Both the position numbers and the translations under genes were made by a program. A DNA stretch of 41,892 nucleotides from Clostridia bacterium (lineage in GTDB: Bacteria > Bacillota > Clostridia > Oscillospirales > CAG-382). The first letter of the stretch is position 1; every line of letters begins with the position of its first letter. A model generated the notes under the pieces. That model was not told where the DNA came from. It saw only the letters and a program-made list of their open reading frames with translations, and searched no databases. Positions 1-9,000 of the stretch are shown here, piece by piece. The DNA is taken from NCBI GenBank assembly GCA_017429165.1, contig JAFRPL010000034.1:1-41892 (forward strand), in the 5' to 3' direction.

Positions 1-1230
1 ACGGAGGTCGGCAAGGATATCTGTGATTCCTTTATGGCGAAATGTGAAAAGAGCAAAAAAGCGGATATTTCCACCCTCTCCGTGATCGATCTGTCGGGGC
101 TGGATCCGATATTTGAACGACTTGATTCCTTGGGACGGGATTTGTCGGAATACGTCGGGAAAGATAACGCCTTTTCAAAGGTGATCGCCGCCGCGAAACG
201 GTGCGAAAAATTCGGATATGACAGCGTTTTCTCCGGAAGCTCGAACATGATCGACTTTCTGGATTTTACAAAGCTTCTTGCACTAAGCGATTTCGACGAG
301 TTTGCTAAGATGTACGAGATCGTGGAGGCGGCGGTAGTCTATTCAGTCACGAGCGAGGAGAGAAACAACGGAGGAATCTCTTTCTATTATCCTATCGACT
401 ATAACGAAAAAGAAATCACCGAATATATTTCTCTCGGCATATCCGAACCTTACAACGCGTTCCTCTCCGCCTATTATCTGAACGCGCCGAAACAGACTGT
501 CACTTTTTCCGACAAGGGCTCCGTGGCGGAAAACGGCGCTTTCAAGGTGTCGCTGACGCCGGAGAGCAAAAAGTATCTCTCCACGGTGACGTATAACCTG
601 ATCGAAAGGGACGGGGACGGAACAGAGCGAATCTTGTATTCGGATATCGATTTTGAAAGCGACTGGGACAGTCTGACGTTTTACTCTGCTTTCAAGGGAA
701 CGCGGAGACTGTATAACGGGCACCCGATCTGTTACACTCCCGTGCGTATAGAAGAGACCGTGATAGAATACAGCGCCCCCATCTCGATCAACGGCAGAAA
801 AGGCAATATGCACTATCACTTTTATCCGAACAAAGGCGAAGAAGAACGCTTTTACGCGCCGCGCAATCTGAGCAGCATGAAGGATAACTGGCTGCCGAAC
901 GAGTTTTACAACCCCTGGGAGGGAGATACCGTTCAGGTGGCGGAATGCCTTATCAGAAACGAAAGCGGCTATATTCCGGTATTCGGCGAAGAATTTGAGA
1001 TGAAAGAACTGGAGTTCGAAGAGCTGTTCAGTGAAATAACCGAAGTACCTCTTTCCGGAAGCGCCTACTGTTACGTGTTTGTTGCCACCGACATCTTTGG
1101 CAATACGTATTATTCGGATATGGCGACATTCGAAATGGAATACACTTATGACGAACTTCTCGAACACCTGCTGCCCGACGGCGTTTTCGCGGGAAAGGTA
1201 ACGAAGATCGAGCCCTATCACATTGATTGA
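1..1230 (+). CDS. C11 (clostripain-like) cysteine peptidase, 3' part
   Basis: The reading frame is open from base 1, so the start and probably the catalytic N-terminal half lie outside the window. The first in-window Met (base 34) is internal. What remains looks like the C-terminal part of clostripain-family (C11) peptidases: a helical stretch with TLSVIDLSGLD, then the GGISFYYPID segment typical of these enzymes just before the end of the caspase-like fold. A mainly beta C-terminal region of about 250 residues follows, seen in larger secreted members. By family knowledge these are secreted or surface cysteine peptidases that cleave after basic residues. The catalytic His and Cys are not in the window, so activity cannot be judged. 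It converges on the lipoprotein gene and shares a hairpin terminator with it. Confidence 0.7.
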   Translation, partial: TEVGKDICDSFMAKCEKSKKADISTLSVIDLSGLDPIFERLDSLGRDLSEYVGKDNAFSKVIAAAKRCEKFGYDSVFSGSSNMIDFLDFTKLLALSDFDEFAKMYEIVEAAVVYSVTSEERNNGGISFYYPIDYNEKEITEYISLGISEPYNAFLSAYYLNAPKQTVTFSDKGSVAENGAFKVSLTPESKKYLSTVTYNLIERDGDGTERILYSDIDFESDWDSLTFYSAFKGTRRLYNGHPICYTPVRIEETVIEYSAPISINGRKGNMHYHFYPNKGEEERFYAPRNLSSMKDNWLPNEFYNPWEGDTVQVAECLIRNESGYIPVFGEEFEMKELEFEELFSEITEVPLSGSAYCYVFVATDIFGNTYYSDMATFEMEYTYDELLEHLLPDGVFAGKVTKIEPYHID

Positions 1231-1247
1231 TCCATCCGTTTTACAAA

Positions 1248-1285
1248 CAACGCCCTTTGCAGATCGATTTCTGCAAAGGGCGTTG
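1248..1285. terminator. Bidirectional hairpin terminator between convergent genes
   Basis: A perfect 16-bp inverted repeat (arms 1248-1263 and 1270-1285, loop of 6) lies between the stop of the C11 peptidase gene and the stop of the opposing lipoprotein gene. The - strand exit is followed by a T-rich run (TTGTTTG). The + strand exit has only a weak T-run, so the hairpin probably serves the - strand best. Confidence 0.75.
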
Positions 1286-1304
1286 ATGTTCTTATGATTA
1301 TTAA

Positions 1305-4300
1305 TCAATATCGCATTAAAAAATATATATAACCTTGAGTCCAGTCATAGTTCGTGCCGATGTAATCATTAGTTACACCGGTAATAGCTCTGTCATTAGA
1401 TATTTGACGGATATAAACGCAATGATTTTTTCCCAACCAGTTATCCTCATATGTGAACACTAAACTATCGCCTATATAAAGACCCGCGGAACGAAATTCA
1501 TCTTTCATATACCAATGCTTCATTCTCGCAAAGAATTCGTTGATCTCCTCAACAGTCCAGTTTTTGGATTTTTTGATAGTACTTTCGTTATTTACCCCCT
1601 GCGTTGTTACATAAGTAGACACCTTGCAGCCGAGGGTATAGCAATAAGGATAATAAGATTGATCCGTCTCAACCATTTTATTTACAAGGCTCACATCGAC
1701 TCCATCGTTGACCCCCTTTGTACCGATACACATATATACGTAATATCCGCCGGCGCCCTGATTCAGGTCTCCTGTGAGTATGCTGTCGTGGGGAATGCTG
1801 CGGCTTGCCGCCGAAGAACCTTTGACAATTTCAATTTTAGAAACGGCTCTACCGGTTTCTTCTGCATTCTTGAAGTAATACAGATAAATACCTTTGCCTG
1901 CACCACAGCCTCTATTCAGGTTTCCGGGAAGAGATTTGAAGAAGTCGTCTCCGGTGTAAGGCGCGAGATATCCCGTTCCAAGACCATCAACGGTTACACT
2001 TTCCGGATACTTGTTGCCAAGATAAAATCCGGATATGGCTTCATTGAAATTCGTAGTTGTTTTATATCCAAGGAAGATATAGCAACCTTTTTTGGTTCCT
2101 GCATTCATGTCACAATCGATAACCGTATATCCTTCATCGATCAGATATTGCATTGCCTCCTCTCTGCTTGTGTTTGATCCGGAGATTTTAACATCACTTA
2201 TGTATATTCTCGCTTCCGATTGCTGCGCAATATGTAATTTAGCTTTAATCTCGCTTGCAGGACGCCCGCTGACCTTCCAGATGGAAGAGTCCAGTGCTTT
2301 TTGGAATGCGGCGCCGATCAACGCGTAGCGATCTGAATCGGGGTTGGCTGCCACTTTGAAGTGAAACGCCAAAACGGAGATCGCGTCGGCAAGGTTGTAT
2401 TGAATCGTCACGCGGTTGGCAAGCCGAAAATCGTAGGTTTGCGAATCAAAGTTGTAGGTGTAAGAGCACAGCTCGTCATAAAAACTGATGGGGTTGGACG
2501 CCACGGGTTTATCAAGCGAACTGCAGATATTTTTGAAAGCGACCTCCAGATCTCTGATATAGTCGTTATAGGAAGCGTACTCCGAAGGACAGTTCGGATC
2601 GGCGATTTGAGCGTTGAGATAGTTCATGACCTTGACGTTATACTGTGCGGCTTCTTTGTCGGTCATACCGTCAACATCGGGCAGATACTCTTTTCGCAGC
2701 CTCTCTTTTTCCGCCGCGACCTGCTCAATCGTCATGCCGGTATAATCAGGTGTAACGCCTGCCTCCTCAAGCGCCATATCAAGCGCAGCGCGTTTCTGAA
2801 TGGCTCTTGTGACGTCGATCGTATGGTTGAACTCGATCAGCAGTGCTTCAAAATCGTCGATTTTGCTCTTTAGTTCTCTCTTTTCCTCTTCTCGTGATAA
2901 AACCTTGGTCAAAAGCACCAGATCGCCGATCGACTTTTTGATATCGGTGATGCCCGCTTGGATGTTATCCAGTTTTTGGTCCATAACGGCGAGTTGTTCC
3001 ATTACTTGTTGGTGTTCGGATTTTACAACTCCCGTAATTTCCAACACGCTCTTTGCAATGTTGAATACCGTGCCGGCATTGCCCGCCCAGTAGCAGATGT
3101 TGCCGAACGTGGTGTTTTGACCTCTGGTGAATTTCTGTATCTCCAGCAACGTATCAGTATTGAGCGATACCTCTCTGCCCAGTGATTCTGCTGAATAACT
3201 GCGGCTGTAAGTATAATCATCGGAAGTCTTTGCGCCCCATGCGTTGGTAACGGCTCCGGCTTTAACGGTAACTGCGCCGTCAAACTGATAGTTTTCCTCG
3301 GTAAAACCGCCGTTCGGCACTGAAATGACGAGGGTGGCAAGATTATCCGCATCCACGGTCACAGATTTGACTGCCGCGCCGGCAAATTCGTCGCCCAAAG
3401 CAATTTTGTCAGCAGTAAAAGTACTGTCGACAGTACCGCCGTAAATATAGAGTTTGAGCGTTAAATCAAAGTTTTCGCCATTTTTCTCGATATAATCGAA
3501 AACGGGATAGAAGGTCGCTTGAGAGAGCAAGATTTCTGTTTCATAGCCCGCAAGCGTGAGTGTTTTTCCTTTTACAAGGTTTGCGAAATCGTTTGCATTT
3601 GCAATCCCCTCCGCTGCAAGGGTAAGCCGAACCCTGTTGTCATCTGTCTTGGTCAACGCTTCCACGGTCGCGCCTTCCACGGTCACATTGTCTTTATTGA
3701 GGGTATCCACGTCAGCAACGCCGTATACCACGAGATCCGCGGTAACTTTGCCGTCGGCATAAGAAAGGGACGAATGATCAAAACCGGCATAGTCCATTTT
3801 GACGTTGATTTTGGCGGACACGTCGGCATAGCCGTTTTTGATGCCCGAGGATTTAACGCCGACGACGCCCCATTGATAAGCATCGGCTTCGTTTTTTGTA
3901 AACGCGCCGCTGATTTCAAGCGTCAGGTTGCGGCTGCTCTTGGAAACGATCTCGCAGTCGATCTTGGCAAAAGCGTTATCGAAGAAGAGATCTTCCTCGC
4001 TCAGTCCGTCTTCAAACTCCGCGCCGCTGATTTCAAGCGCAACGCGGAACCGCTCGGTGCCGAAGTAAACGCTATCCACGTCGGGCGTCAGCGCGATCTC
4101 AGGAAAATCCACGTCAACGTACACGCAAGCGTTGATATTTTTGAGCGATATGCAATAACAATCTGTGGAAAAATCCGTGGCGTACTTATCGGTGAAACTG
4201 ACGTCATAGCCGCCGTTCGCGTTGGCTTTGACGCTGTCCACCGCAGCCATCAAAGGAAACAACTTCTCTGGGGTCGGTTCTTTGATTTCATCCGTCGGGG

Positions 4301-4535
4301 CGTCGTTCGGATCCAAATACCGAACTTCAACGTTGTCTGGCGTCAGTCCGTCAAGTTTGATTTTATCCGAACTGATCGTCGTGGTATAGCTGCCGCTCTT
4401 GCTGAATTTAACCGGAGTGGCGGTGATGGTTGCCTCGTTTTCCGTCTCATCGGTGTTCTGTTTGCACGCCGCAAGAGCGGGTACCAGCATCAGCACCGTG
4501 AGCATGAGCGCGAGGATTTGCTTCATTTTTTTCAT
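1305..4535 (-). CDS. Large surface lipoprotein with Ig-like modules, coiled coil and beta-prism (MABP-like) domain
   Basis: 1076 aa. A type II signal peptide ends in the lipobox LAAC with the lipidated Cys at position 24, so the protein should sit on the outer face of the membrane. Residues about 40-470 look like several beta-sandwich modules with repeated phrases such as KVTADLVVYG. Residues about 500-580 form a heptad-rich coiled coil (QVMEQLAVMDQKLDNIQAGI). Residues about 780-950 carry three related repeats, CDMNAGTKKGCYIFLGY, GNLNRGCGAGKGIYLYY and GDLNQGAGGYYVYMC, spaced 50-60 residues apart. This is the pattern of a three-lobed beta-prism domain of the MABP type, which in eukaryotes binds membranes. 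Start chosen by AAAGGAGT eight bases upstream. The function is not known; adhesion or membrane contact is an inference. Confidence 0.85.
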   Translation of the reverse strand: MKKMKQILALMLTVLMLVPALAACKQNTDETENEATITATPVKFSKSGSYTTTISSDKIKLDGLTPDNVEVRYLDPNDAPTDEIKEPTPEKLFPLMAAVDSVKANANGGYDVSFTDKYATDFSTDCYCISLKNINACVYVDVDFPEIALTPDVDSVYFGTERFRVALEISGAEFEDGLSEEDLFFDNAFAKIDCEIVSKSSRNLTLEISGAFTKNEADAYQWGVVGVKSSGIKNGYADVSAKINVKMDYAGFDHSSLSYADGKVTADLVVYGVADVDTLNKDNVTVEGATVEALTKTDDNRVRLTLAAEGIANANDFANLVKGKTLTLAGYETEILLSQATFYPVFDYIEKNGENFDLTLKLYIYGGTVDSTFTADKIALGDEFAGAAVKSVTVDADNLATLVISVPNGGFTEENYQFDGAVTVKAGAVTNAWGAKTSDDYTYSRSYSAESLGREVSLNTDTLLEIQKFTRGQNTTFGNICYWAGNAGTVFNIAKSVLEITGVVKSEHQQVMEQLAVMDQKLDNIQAGITDIKKSIGDLVLLTKVLSREEEKRELKSKIDDFEALLIEFNHTIDVTRAIQKRAALDMALEEAGVTPDYTGMTIEQVAAEKERLRKEYLPDVDGMTDKEAAQYNVKVMNYLNAQIADPNCPSEYASYNDYIRDLEVAFKNICSSLDKPVASNPISFYDELCSYTYNFDSQTYDFRLANRVTIQYNLADAISVLAFHFKVAANPDSDRYALIGAAFQKALDSSIWKVSGRPASEIKAKLHIAQQSEARIYISDVKISGSNTSREEAMQYLIDEGYTVIDCDMNAGTKKGCYIFLGYKTTTNFNEAISGFYLGNKYPESVTVDGLGTGYLAPYTGDDFFKSLPGNLNRGCGAGKGIYLYYFKNAEETGRAVSKIEIVKGSSAASRSIPHDSILTGDLNQGAGGYYVYMCIGTKGVNDGVDVSLVNKMVETDQSYYPYCYTLGCKVSTYVTTQGVNNESTIKKSKNWTVEEINEFFARMKHWYMKDEFRSAGLYIGDSLVFTYEDNWLGKNHCVYIRQISNDRAITGVTNDYIGTNYDWTQGYIYFLMRY

Positions 4536-4580
4536 ATATGTACTCCTTTTAAATGATTTACAATGAAATTGCGGACTTGT

Positions 4581-4898
4581 TTACTTCACCAGAACGGCAA
4601 AATGCGGTTTTTCGGGAAGGTATTTGATCCTCACCGTATCGCCCACCCGGATGCGCCCGGGCGCGTGATCCAGCTTGGCTTCCACCGTTTCTCCCTGCGG
4701 ATTCCGATAGGTCACGTAGTGGGTGTAGGTATATTCCACACCGTCCTCGGAAGAGACGGTTTGCTCCTCTTCGATCCGCGACACGACGGCGTCTGCCTCT
4801 ACGCCGTTTTTGCGGATCTTACGGTTTCGGATCACGGTATAGATCACAAACCCGATAATGAGCGCGGCGACCGCGCCGAAAATAAAGTATTTTTCCAT
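4581..4898 (-). CDS. Small membrane-anchored protein, DUF3592-like
   Basis: 105 aa. One N-terminal transmembrane helix (IFGAVAALIIGFVIYTVI) is followed by a short basic stretch and a soluble beta-rich domain. That domain has the pattern of DUF3592-type proteins: an AxVxxI strand, a Y-T-H-Y-V-T-Y strand, and RVGDTVRIKYLPEKP near the end. The RVGDxVxIxYxPxxP motif is the most telling. The helix orientation is uncertain. The stop lies only 45 bases before the start of the large lipoprotein on the same strand, so the two may be co-transcribed. Start chosen by GAGAGGAAG upstream. The biochemical role of the family is unknown. Confidence 0.65.
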   Translation of the reverse strand: MEKYFIFGAVAALIIGFVIYTVIRNRKIRKNGVEADAVVSRIEEEQTVSSEDGVEYTYTHYVTYRNPQGETVEAKLDHAPGRIRVGDTVRIKYLPEKPHFAVLVK

Positions 4899-4981
4899 TT
4901 GAATCTTCCTCTCTATAATTCACAGGCGCGCCGCATCTTCAATGCAGAACCAGCCTATTATTTATACATTATAATCCGCTC

Positions 4982-5001
4982 TGTCCAACAGATGTCCAAC
5001 A
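4982..5001. repeat. Tandem direct repeat TGTCCAACA x2, possible operator
   Basis: The 9-mer TGTCCAACA occurs at 4982-4990 and again at 4993-5001, an 11-bp period that places both copies on one face of the helix. It lies about 85-100 bp upstream of the small membrane protein gene (- strand). Read on the - strand each copy contains TTGGACA, which resembles a -35 element, and A/T-rich -10-like sequences (TATAAT, TATAAA) follow within 25 bp. It is either a regulator site or overlapping promoter elements. Confidence 0.35.
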
Positions 5002-5074
5002 AAATGTACGATTTCAATATTCTTATTGAGAAATCCGTGCGAAAAAGCGGAGGGAGCTATCCTGCCGCTGTGCG

Positions 5075-5356
5075 TTATGTAGTTTCTTTTGCGAGCGTTA
5101 CACCCGCCTCGATCATCAGCCGGACGCCGAGACGGAAGCCGTAGGAGAACGCCTCGACTTCGGCAAGCGAGTGCATTTCGTTCATCGCCTCGTCGTATTT
5201 TTCAAGCGTTTCCTGCTGCTTGTCGTTCAGCGTTTCGTTCAGTTCGTCCCGATTCCTGCCCATCAGAGAAAGCAGATGCTTGTACCGCTTGCTGTCGGTC
5301 AGAATCGTCTCGTGCGGATCGATGTTGCCGTACCACAAGTTTTCAAGCAATGTCAT
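5075..5356 (-). CDS. DUF6809 family protein (TnpV partner)
   Basis: 93 aa. The sequence matches the pattern of the small DUF6809 proteins found beside TnpV in Clostridia: N-terminal LLENLWYGNIDPHE, a central charged helix (LNDKQQETLEKYDEAMNEM) and a C-terminal YGFRLGVRLMIEA segment. It is predicted fully helical and cytoplasmic. Its ATG overlaps the TGA of tnpV (ATGA), so the two are translationally coupled. No biochemical function is known for this family. The pair is usually found on or near integrative mobile elements, but no recombinase is visible here. Confidence 0.75.
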   Translation of the reverse strand: MTLLENLWYGNIDPHETILTDSKRYKHLLSLMGRNRDELNETLNDKQQETLEKYDEAMNEMHSLAEVEAFSYGFRLGVRLMIEAGVTLAKETT

Positions 5357-5658
5357 ACATAGATCACCTCCGCCTGTACGATCTCCATCGCACGAGCGCG
5401 GATGTTATTCTTCCGAGCCACCCATTCCATTTGATCCCGCCGCTTGAGCACTTCGGTCACGCCCTCGCTCTTTGCCATTTCGGTTTCAAGCCGGGCAAGC
5501 ATCTCCTCTGCGTTCGCGTTGACCTCTTCGAGATACGACCTCAGCGTGCCCTTCAGCCGCATCACGTTGATCGTCGACGGTCTCGTTTCTTTCAGATACC
5601 GGTAGTACATCTGACCGTAAAACCCGACCTTGCTGATAAATTCATCTTTCATAAGCAT
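5353..5658 (-). CDS. tnpV: TnpV family transposon-associated protein (short form)
   Basis: 101 aa from the ATG at 5658, chosen over an upstream in-frame ATG because GGAGG sits eight bases before it. The C-terminal two thirds match TnpV of Clostridial transposons well: YGQMYYRYLKETRP, LKGTLRSYLEEVN, EGVTEVLKRRDQMEWV and IRARAMEIVQAEVIY. Full-length TnpV proteins, as I recall them, have about 20 extra residues between the N-terminal MKDEFISK-like segment and this region (a YYxPDL-type stretch). Those are missing here without breaking the frame. TnpV is carried on Tn4451-like elements, but its role is unknown. It is coupled to the DUF6809 gene. Confidence 0.75.
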   Translation of the reverse strand: MLMKDEFISKVGFYGQMYYRYLKETRPSTINVMRLKGTLRSYLEEVNANAEEMLARLETEMAKSEGVTEVLKRRDQMEWVARKNNIRARAMEIVQAEVIYV

Positions 5659-5670
5659 ATCGCCTCCTTT

Positions 5671-5706
5671 GCCCACATTGTAGCAGAGTGGGCGATGTTC
5701 GTCGAA
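5671..5706 (-). promoter_or_regulatory. Probable tnpV promoter with palindrome around the -10
   Basis: On the - strand, TTCGAC (5706-5701), an 18-bp spacer and TACAAT (5682-5677) with an upstream TGC (extended -10) precede the tnpV ribosome site. A perfect inverted repeat, GCCCAC (5671-5676) and GTGGGC (5688-5693), flanks the -10 box. A regulator bound there would block initiation. The -35 is weak. Confidence 0.4.
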
Positions 5707-5731
5707 TGTGCGGATAAGATTTTCAAGAATG

Positions 5732-5844
5732 CAAGGTTGCAAAAATCGGGGCTCGTTTTGCATCCTTGATTTTTGAGATAATTGAAGGAAAAGAGAGAAA
5801 AACCGAGAAAACGCGAGATTTCCACTTAAGGATGCAAGGATGCA
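5732..5844. repeat. Cluster of AGGATGCA repeats (direct and inverted)
   Basis: The octamer AGGATGCA occurs twice in tandem at 5829-5844. Its exact complement TGCATCCT lies at 5759-5766, and a one-mismatch copy (AGGTTGCA) lies at 5734-5741. The latter two form the arms of a 13-bp hairpin with one mismatch (5732-5744 and 5756-5768). The tandem copy sits just upstream of a TATAAT box. The cluster could be an operator or the edge of a mobile element; no known att site was recognised. Confidence 0.5.
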
Positions 5845-5906
5845 TGGGTATAATATGTGGTGGCTTTTTTCGGGTATATAAGGGACTGTATCGTTCTCTT
5901 TACAAA

Positions 5907-5953
5907 CAAGAAAACGCCGAGATTACATTTGATGTAGTCTCGGTGTTTTCTTG
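5907..5953. terminator. Long hairpin, probable terminator
   Basis: Arms 5907-5928 and 5932-5953 with a 3-base loop give 22 pairs. Read as + strand RNA all 22 pair (two are G-U). Read as - strand RNA the same two positions are mismatches. The - strand exit is followed by TTTGT and lies 90 bases past the stop of the metallophosphoesterase gene, so it can terminate that gene. The better + strand pairing raises the possibility of a + strand transcript. Confidence 0.55.
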
Positions 5954-6042
5954 CCTTTACCGCGCTAATTCAGTTGTTTTTAAACGTTTTCAAATTACTG
6001 CCTTATCACGGTCGGGCAAACAGGCGCCGGGATTTGCTTATT

Positions 6043-9000
6043 TTATTTGGCTTTTTGCTTTTTCTTTTTCACAATAAGCACGGCGGCGATCAAACACACA
6101 ACAAGCGCGGCGCCTGCGATCAAAGCGATCGTGACCGCGTTTACACCGCCCGATCCGCCGTCGCTTGCGGAATTCTCTTCAGCTTCACCGGACGGGATCA
6201 CCTCAGCCATCGGGAGTTCTTCGGTGTAATACCTGCACTCGGGAACGTATTCGGGGACGTCCTCGTACACGGCGGTGAACGTCTGATCTTTTGACGGTTT
6301 TATTGGGAAACTCACTTCGTTGCCGTCTTCATCCGCCCAGCATACGAAACGTTTTCCGGCGATATACGGTTCGCCGGGCGAATCGAAATCGGCGTTTGTC
6401 GCCGCATCGTATCTGCGCACCGCGTCGCCGGACACGAATGTGAGCGAATTCCCTTTCGGTTTGCCCAGGAAGACGTAATTGAACGTCACGTCCTCGAACT
6501 GCACGGCGGCGGTGAAATTGACCTGGCGTAAAGTGTCGCCGGCGGGGATGAGCTTTGAAAGATCGAGATATCCGTACATACTTCCGTACAGATCCGAAGG
6601 CATCGAATAGTCCTTGTAACCAAACTTTTCGTACAGATCGAGCGCGAAATGCAATCTCTTACCGGAAGAAGTGTTCAGGCACATCCCCCATTTCACGGCG
6701 TAAGGAACGCTCACCGAAAAATACAGATACGGATATTCGCTGATATTTGCGTTTTCGGGTTTCCACACCACGGTCACCCAGTTGTACTCGTTCGTAGTGG
6801 GCATAAGATGAAGCGCGCGGTTTTCATCGATCGACGCAGCAAAAGTGCTCGTTCCGCTTGTGCGCGTAAGAGCCGAAGCGCTCGGCGGAATAAGGTCGAC
6901 CGCTTTTTCCGCCACGTCGGCAGAAGGTGCGTCGCCGTTCGATCCTATGAACAAGGTGGGTTCGCAGCCGGCGTACCAGATCTCGCCGTATGTATTGTCG
7001 TAAGGCGTCGTGACGGTTTGATCCGGGTTTGCGGCCGTTTTATATGAATTGTTCGCAAAGTCGTCATTGAGCAGCGTGAAATCCGAATAAACGTTTTCAG
7101 ATACGGCAAAGCAAACGTCGTATCCTTCGGCGATATCTGTCTTTTCGGCGCCGTACGCCGCGCGGAACGCGCTCGTTCTTACCGTCTGCGTATTGGATAT
7201 GAGGTCGAGCTGATAGACGTTGTTGTCTATATATTGCGCGTAGTAGTTATCTATATCGTAATATGGCGAATATGTCCTGAAAACGAGCTGGCCGGAGGTT
7301 GTCACGGTCAGCAGACGCACGAATCCTTCGCCGTCGCAAGTGCAGTTGTTGATTATGTGCTGAGGACCGCGATTCAGCTCTGCGAACTGGTAATCGTGCA
7401 GTATTTCAAGTATCTTCCTGTCGGTGCCGGGGACTTCGCGCCATTGACTGCACGCGCCTTCGGAATGGCCGCAGAGTATCATCTTGACGTTTTCATTGGG
7501 AATGGCTATCTCATTGAGCATAGTCCGCGCCTTGTCGCTGAGCAGCATCCCCTGCGCGTTCATATACTCGTGCGTGGCGAGTATGGCGTTGCGGTTCGGG
7601 TACGCTTTGAGCACGGCGTTCGCCCATGCGACGGTGTCGGGATCGGCGTTTTTGCCGTAACCGAAGCAAAGGATGACGAAATCGTAACCGCCGAGCGAAA
7701 TGAGATCATAATGGCATTCGTTCTGATTTATAGCGCCGCCGAAGCATTCCTGTGAACTGTAGCGCGAAGTCGGAAAATACTTATGATAATACTCGTAATT
7801 CAGCTTATCGTGTTCAACGTCGTGGTTCCCCGCCAGCACCCCGTTGGGGACTCCGGCGTCGTCGATTATCTTCTGCATCTTATCGGCGACGGCATATTCT
7901 TTTTCGGCTTCTTCCCTGGTGTGCGTGTCGTCGACGAAGTCGCCGGTGTAAAGCGCGTATGCGATATTACCGGCTTTGTACTGTTCAACGGTGTATTCGG
8001 AAATGCTTTGATAAAGGAAATTGAGATCGTCGAAAGCAGAATAGTACTGCGTATCGGTGTGCCAGAGGAAAGTGTCGCTTCCGTTGCCTATAAGTTCGGG
8101 CGCTATGCGGACGCGCGCTTTGTTATCGCTCACGAATCCGCTTTCCCTCAGCCGGAGCGGTGCGGTGACTGCGATCCCGCTTGCGGACACGGCGATTTTT
8201 TCCCATTCGTTCGCCGCGTAATTCCACGCGAGTACCGCGTATTTGCCGCCGTTGCCCGTCTGCGACGTGCAGTTGATATATACGGTATCAGTATCCACGC
8301 CTTCGAGATCGATAAGAAACGACTGATACGGCGAAAAACCGTCGTCCATAGCTTCCAACGCCGCGAGTTTTTCATCGGTGCAGCCGAGCGCGTCGCTGCA
8401 ATCCGCGTTTCCGCCCAGATACAGATTTATGTTCTTTATAAGTCTGGCGCCGTAGATATCTCCTTCTCCGCTCAGCGATCCGTTTTCATACAACGGCGAA
8501 GCGGGCGCATTTGAAGCGTAATCAAAGAACGTGTACGCATAACCTTCGTTGCCGAGCTTGTCTTTTGTATAAACGCACAGAGTATGTCTGCCGTCGCTTA
8601 TTTTTGCGGCGGAAAGATCGTATTCGCCTGCCTTGTATGCGGTGTAGACCTTTTTATCGTCGAGCATGACGTACGCTCTGGAAAAGCCCGAAACGCTGTC
8701 GGTAAACGTGATCGTCAGATCGTCGCCTGGCGTAAGGTATTCCCTGCCGGCGAAAGAAAGTTCCGCGCGCGGCGCCTGATTATTGACTATAATGGTATCG
8801 GTCCGGTCGAGATATTCGCCGGTCTCGGGGACGTAAAACCTTATCGTGTTTTCGCCTTCGGGAAACTTGGTCGTATCGATTTCGTATATGTTCTTTCCGC
8901 TGTTGAAACCGCTTTCGAAAAGCATGCCGACCATAACGGGGACGTCGGGCGTATTGCCGCCCAGATAGGTTTCCTGTGACCAGCCGTCGCCGATTTTTAC

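Larger units (their letters stand above)
5659..6042. other. 384-bp region without a gene, holding repeats, a promoter-like box and two hairpins
   Basis: No convincing coding sequence is present; the open frames have neither a ribosome site nor family-like sequence. It contains the tnpV promoter, a hairpin at 5732-5768, a tandem AGGATGCA repeat at 5829-5844, a TATAAT box at 5849-5854 (+) and a long hairpin at 5907-5953. The last 90 bases before the metallophosphoesterase stop show nothing recognisable. Confidence 0.6.

Noticed and set aside
343..1308. 321-aa open frame on the - strand opposite the C11 peptidase
   Set aside because: Composition is Phe/Val/His-rich and low-complexity in character, typical of an antisense shadow. 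There is no ribosome site, and the + strand frame has clear family motifs.
3519..4556. 345-aa open frame on the + strand opposite the lipoprotein
   Set aside because: It is antisense to a gene with a lipobox, coiled coil and repeats. The shadow has no motif and no start signal.
5766..6077. 103-aa + strand frame across the repeat and hairpin region
   Set aside because: It runs through both the tandem repeat and the long hairpin, has no ribosome site and no protein-like pattern. Structured non-coding DNA is the better explanation.
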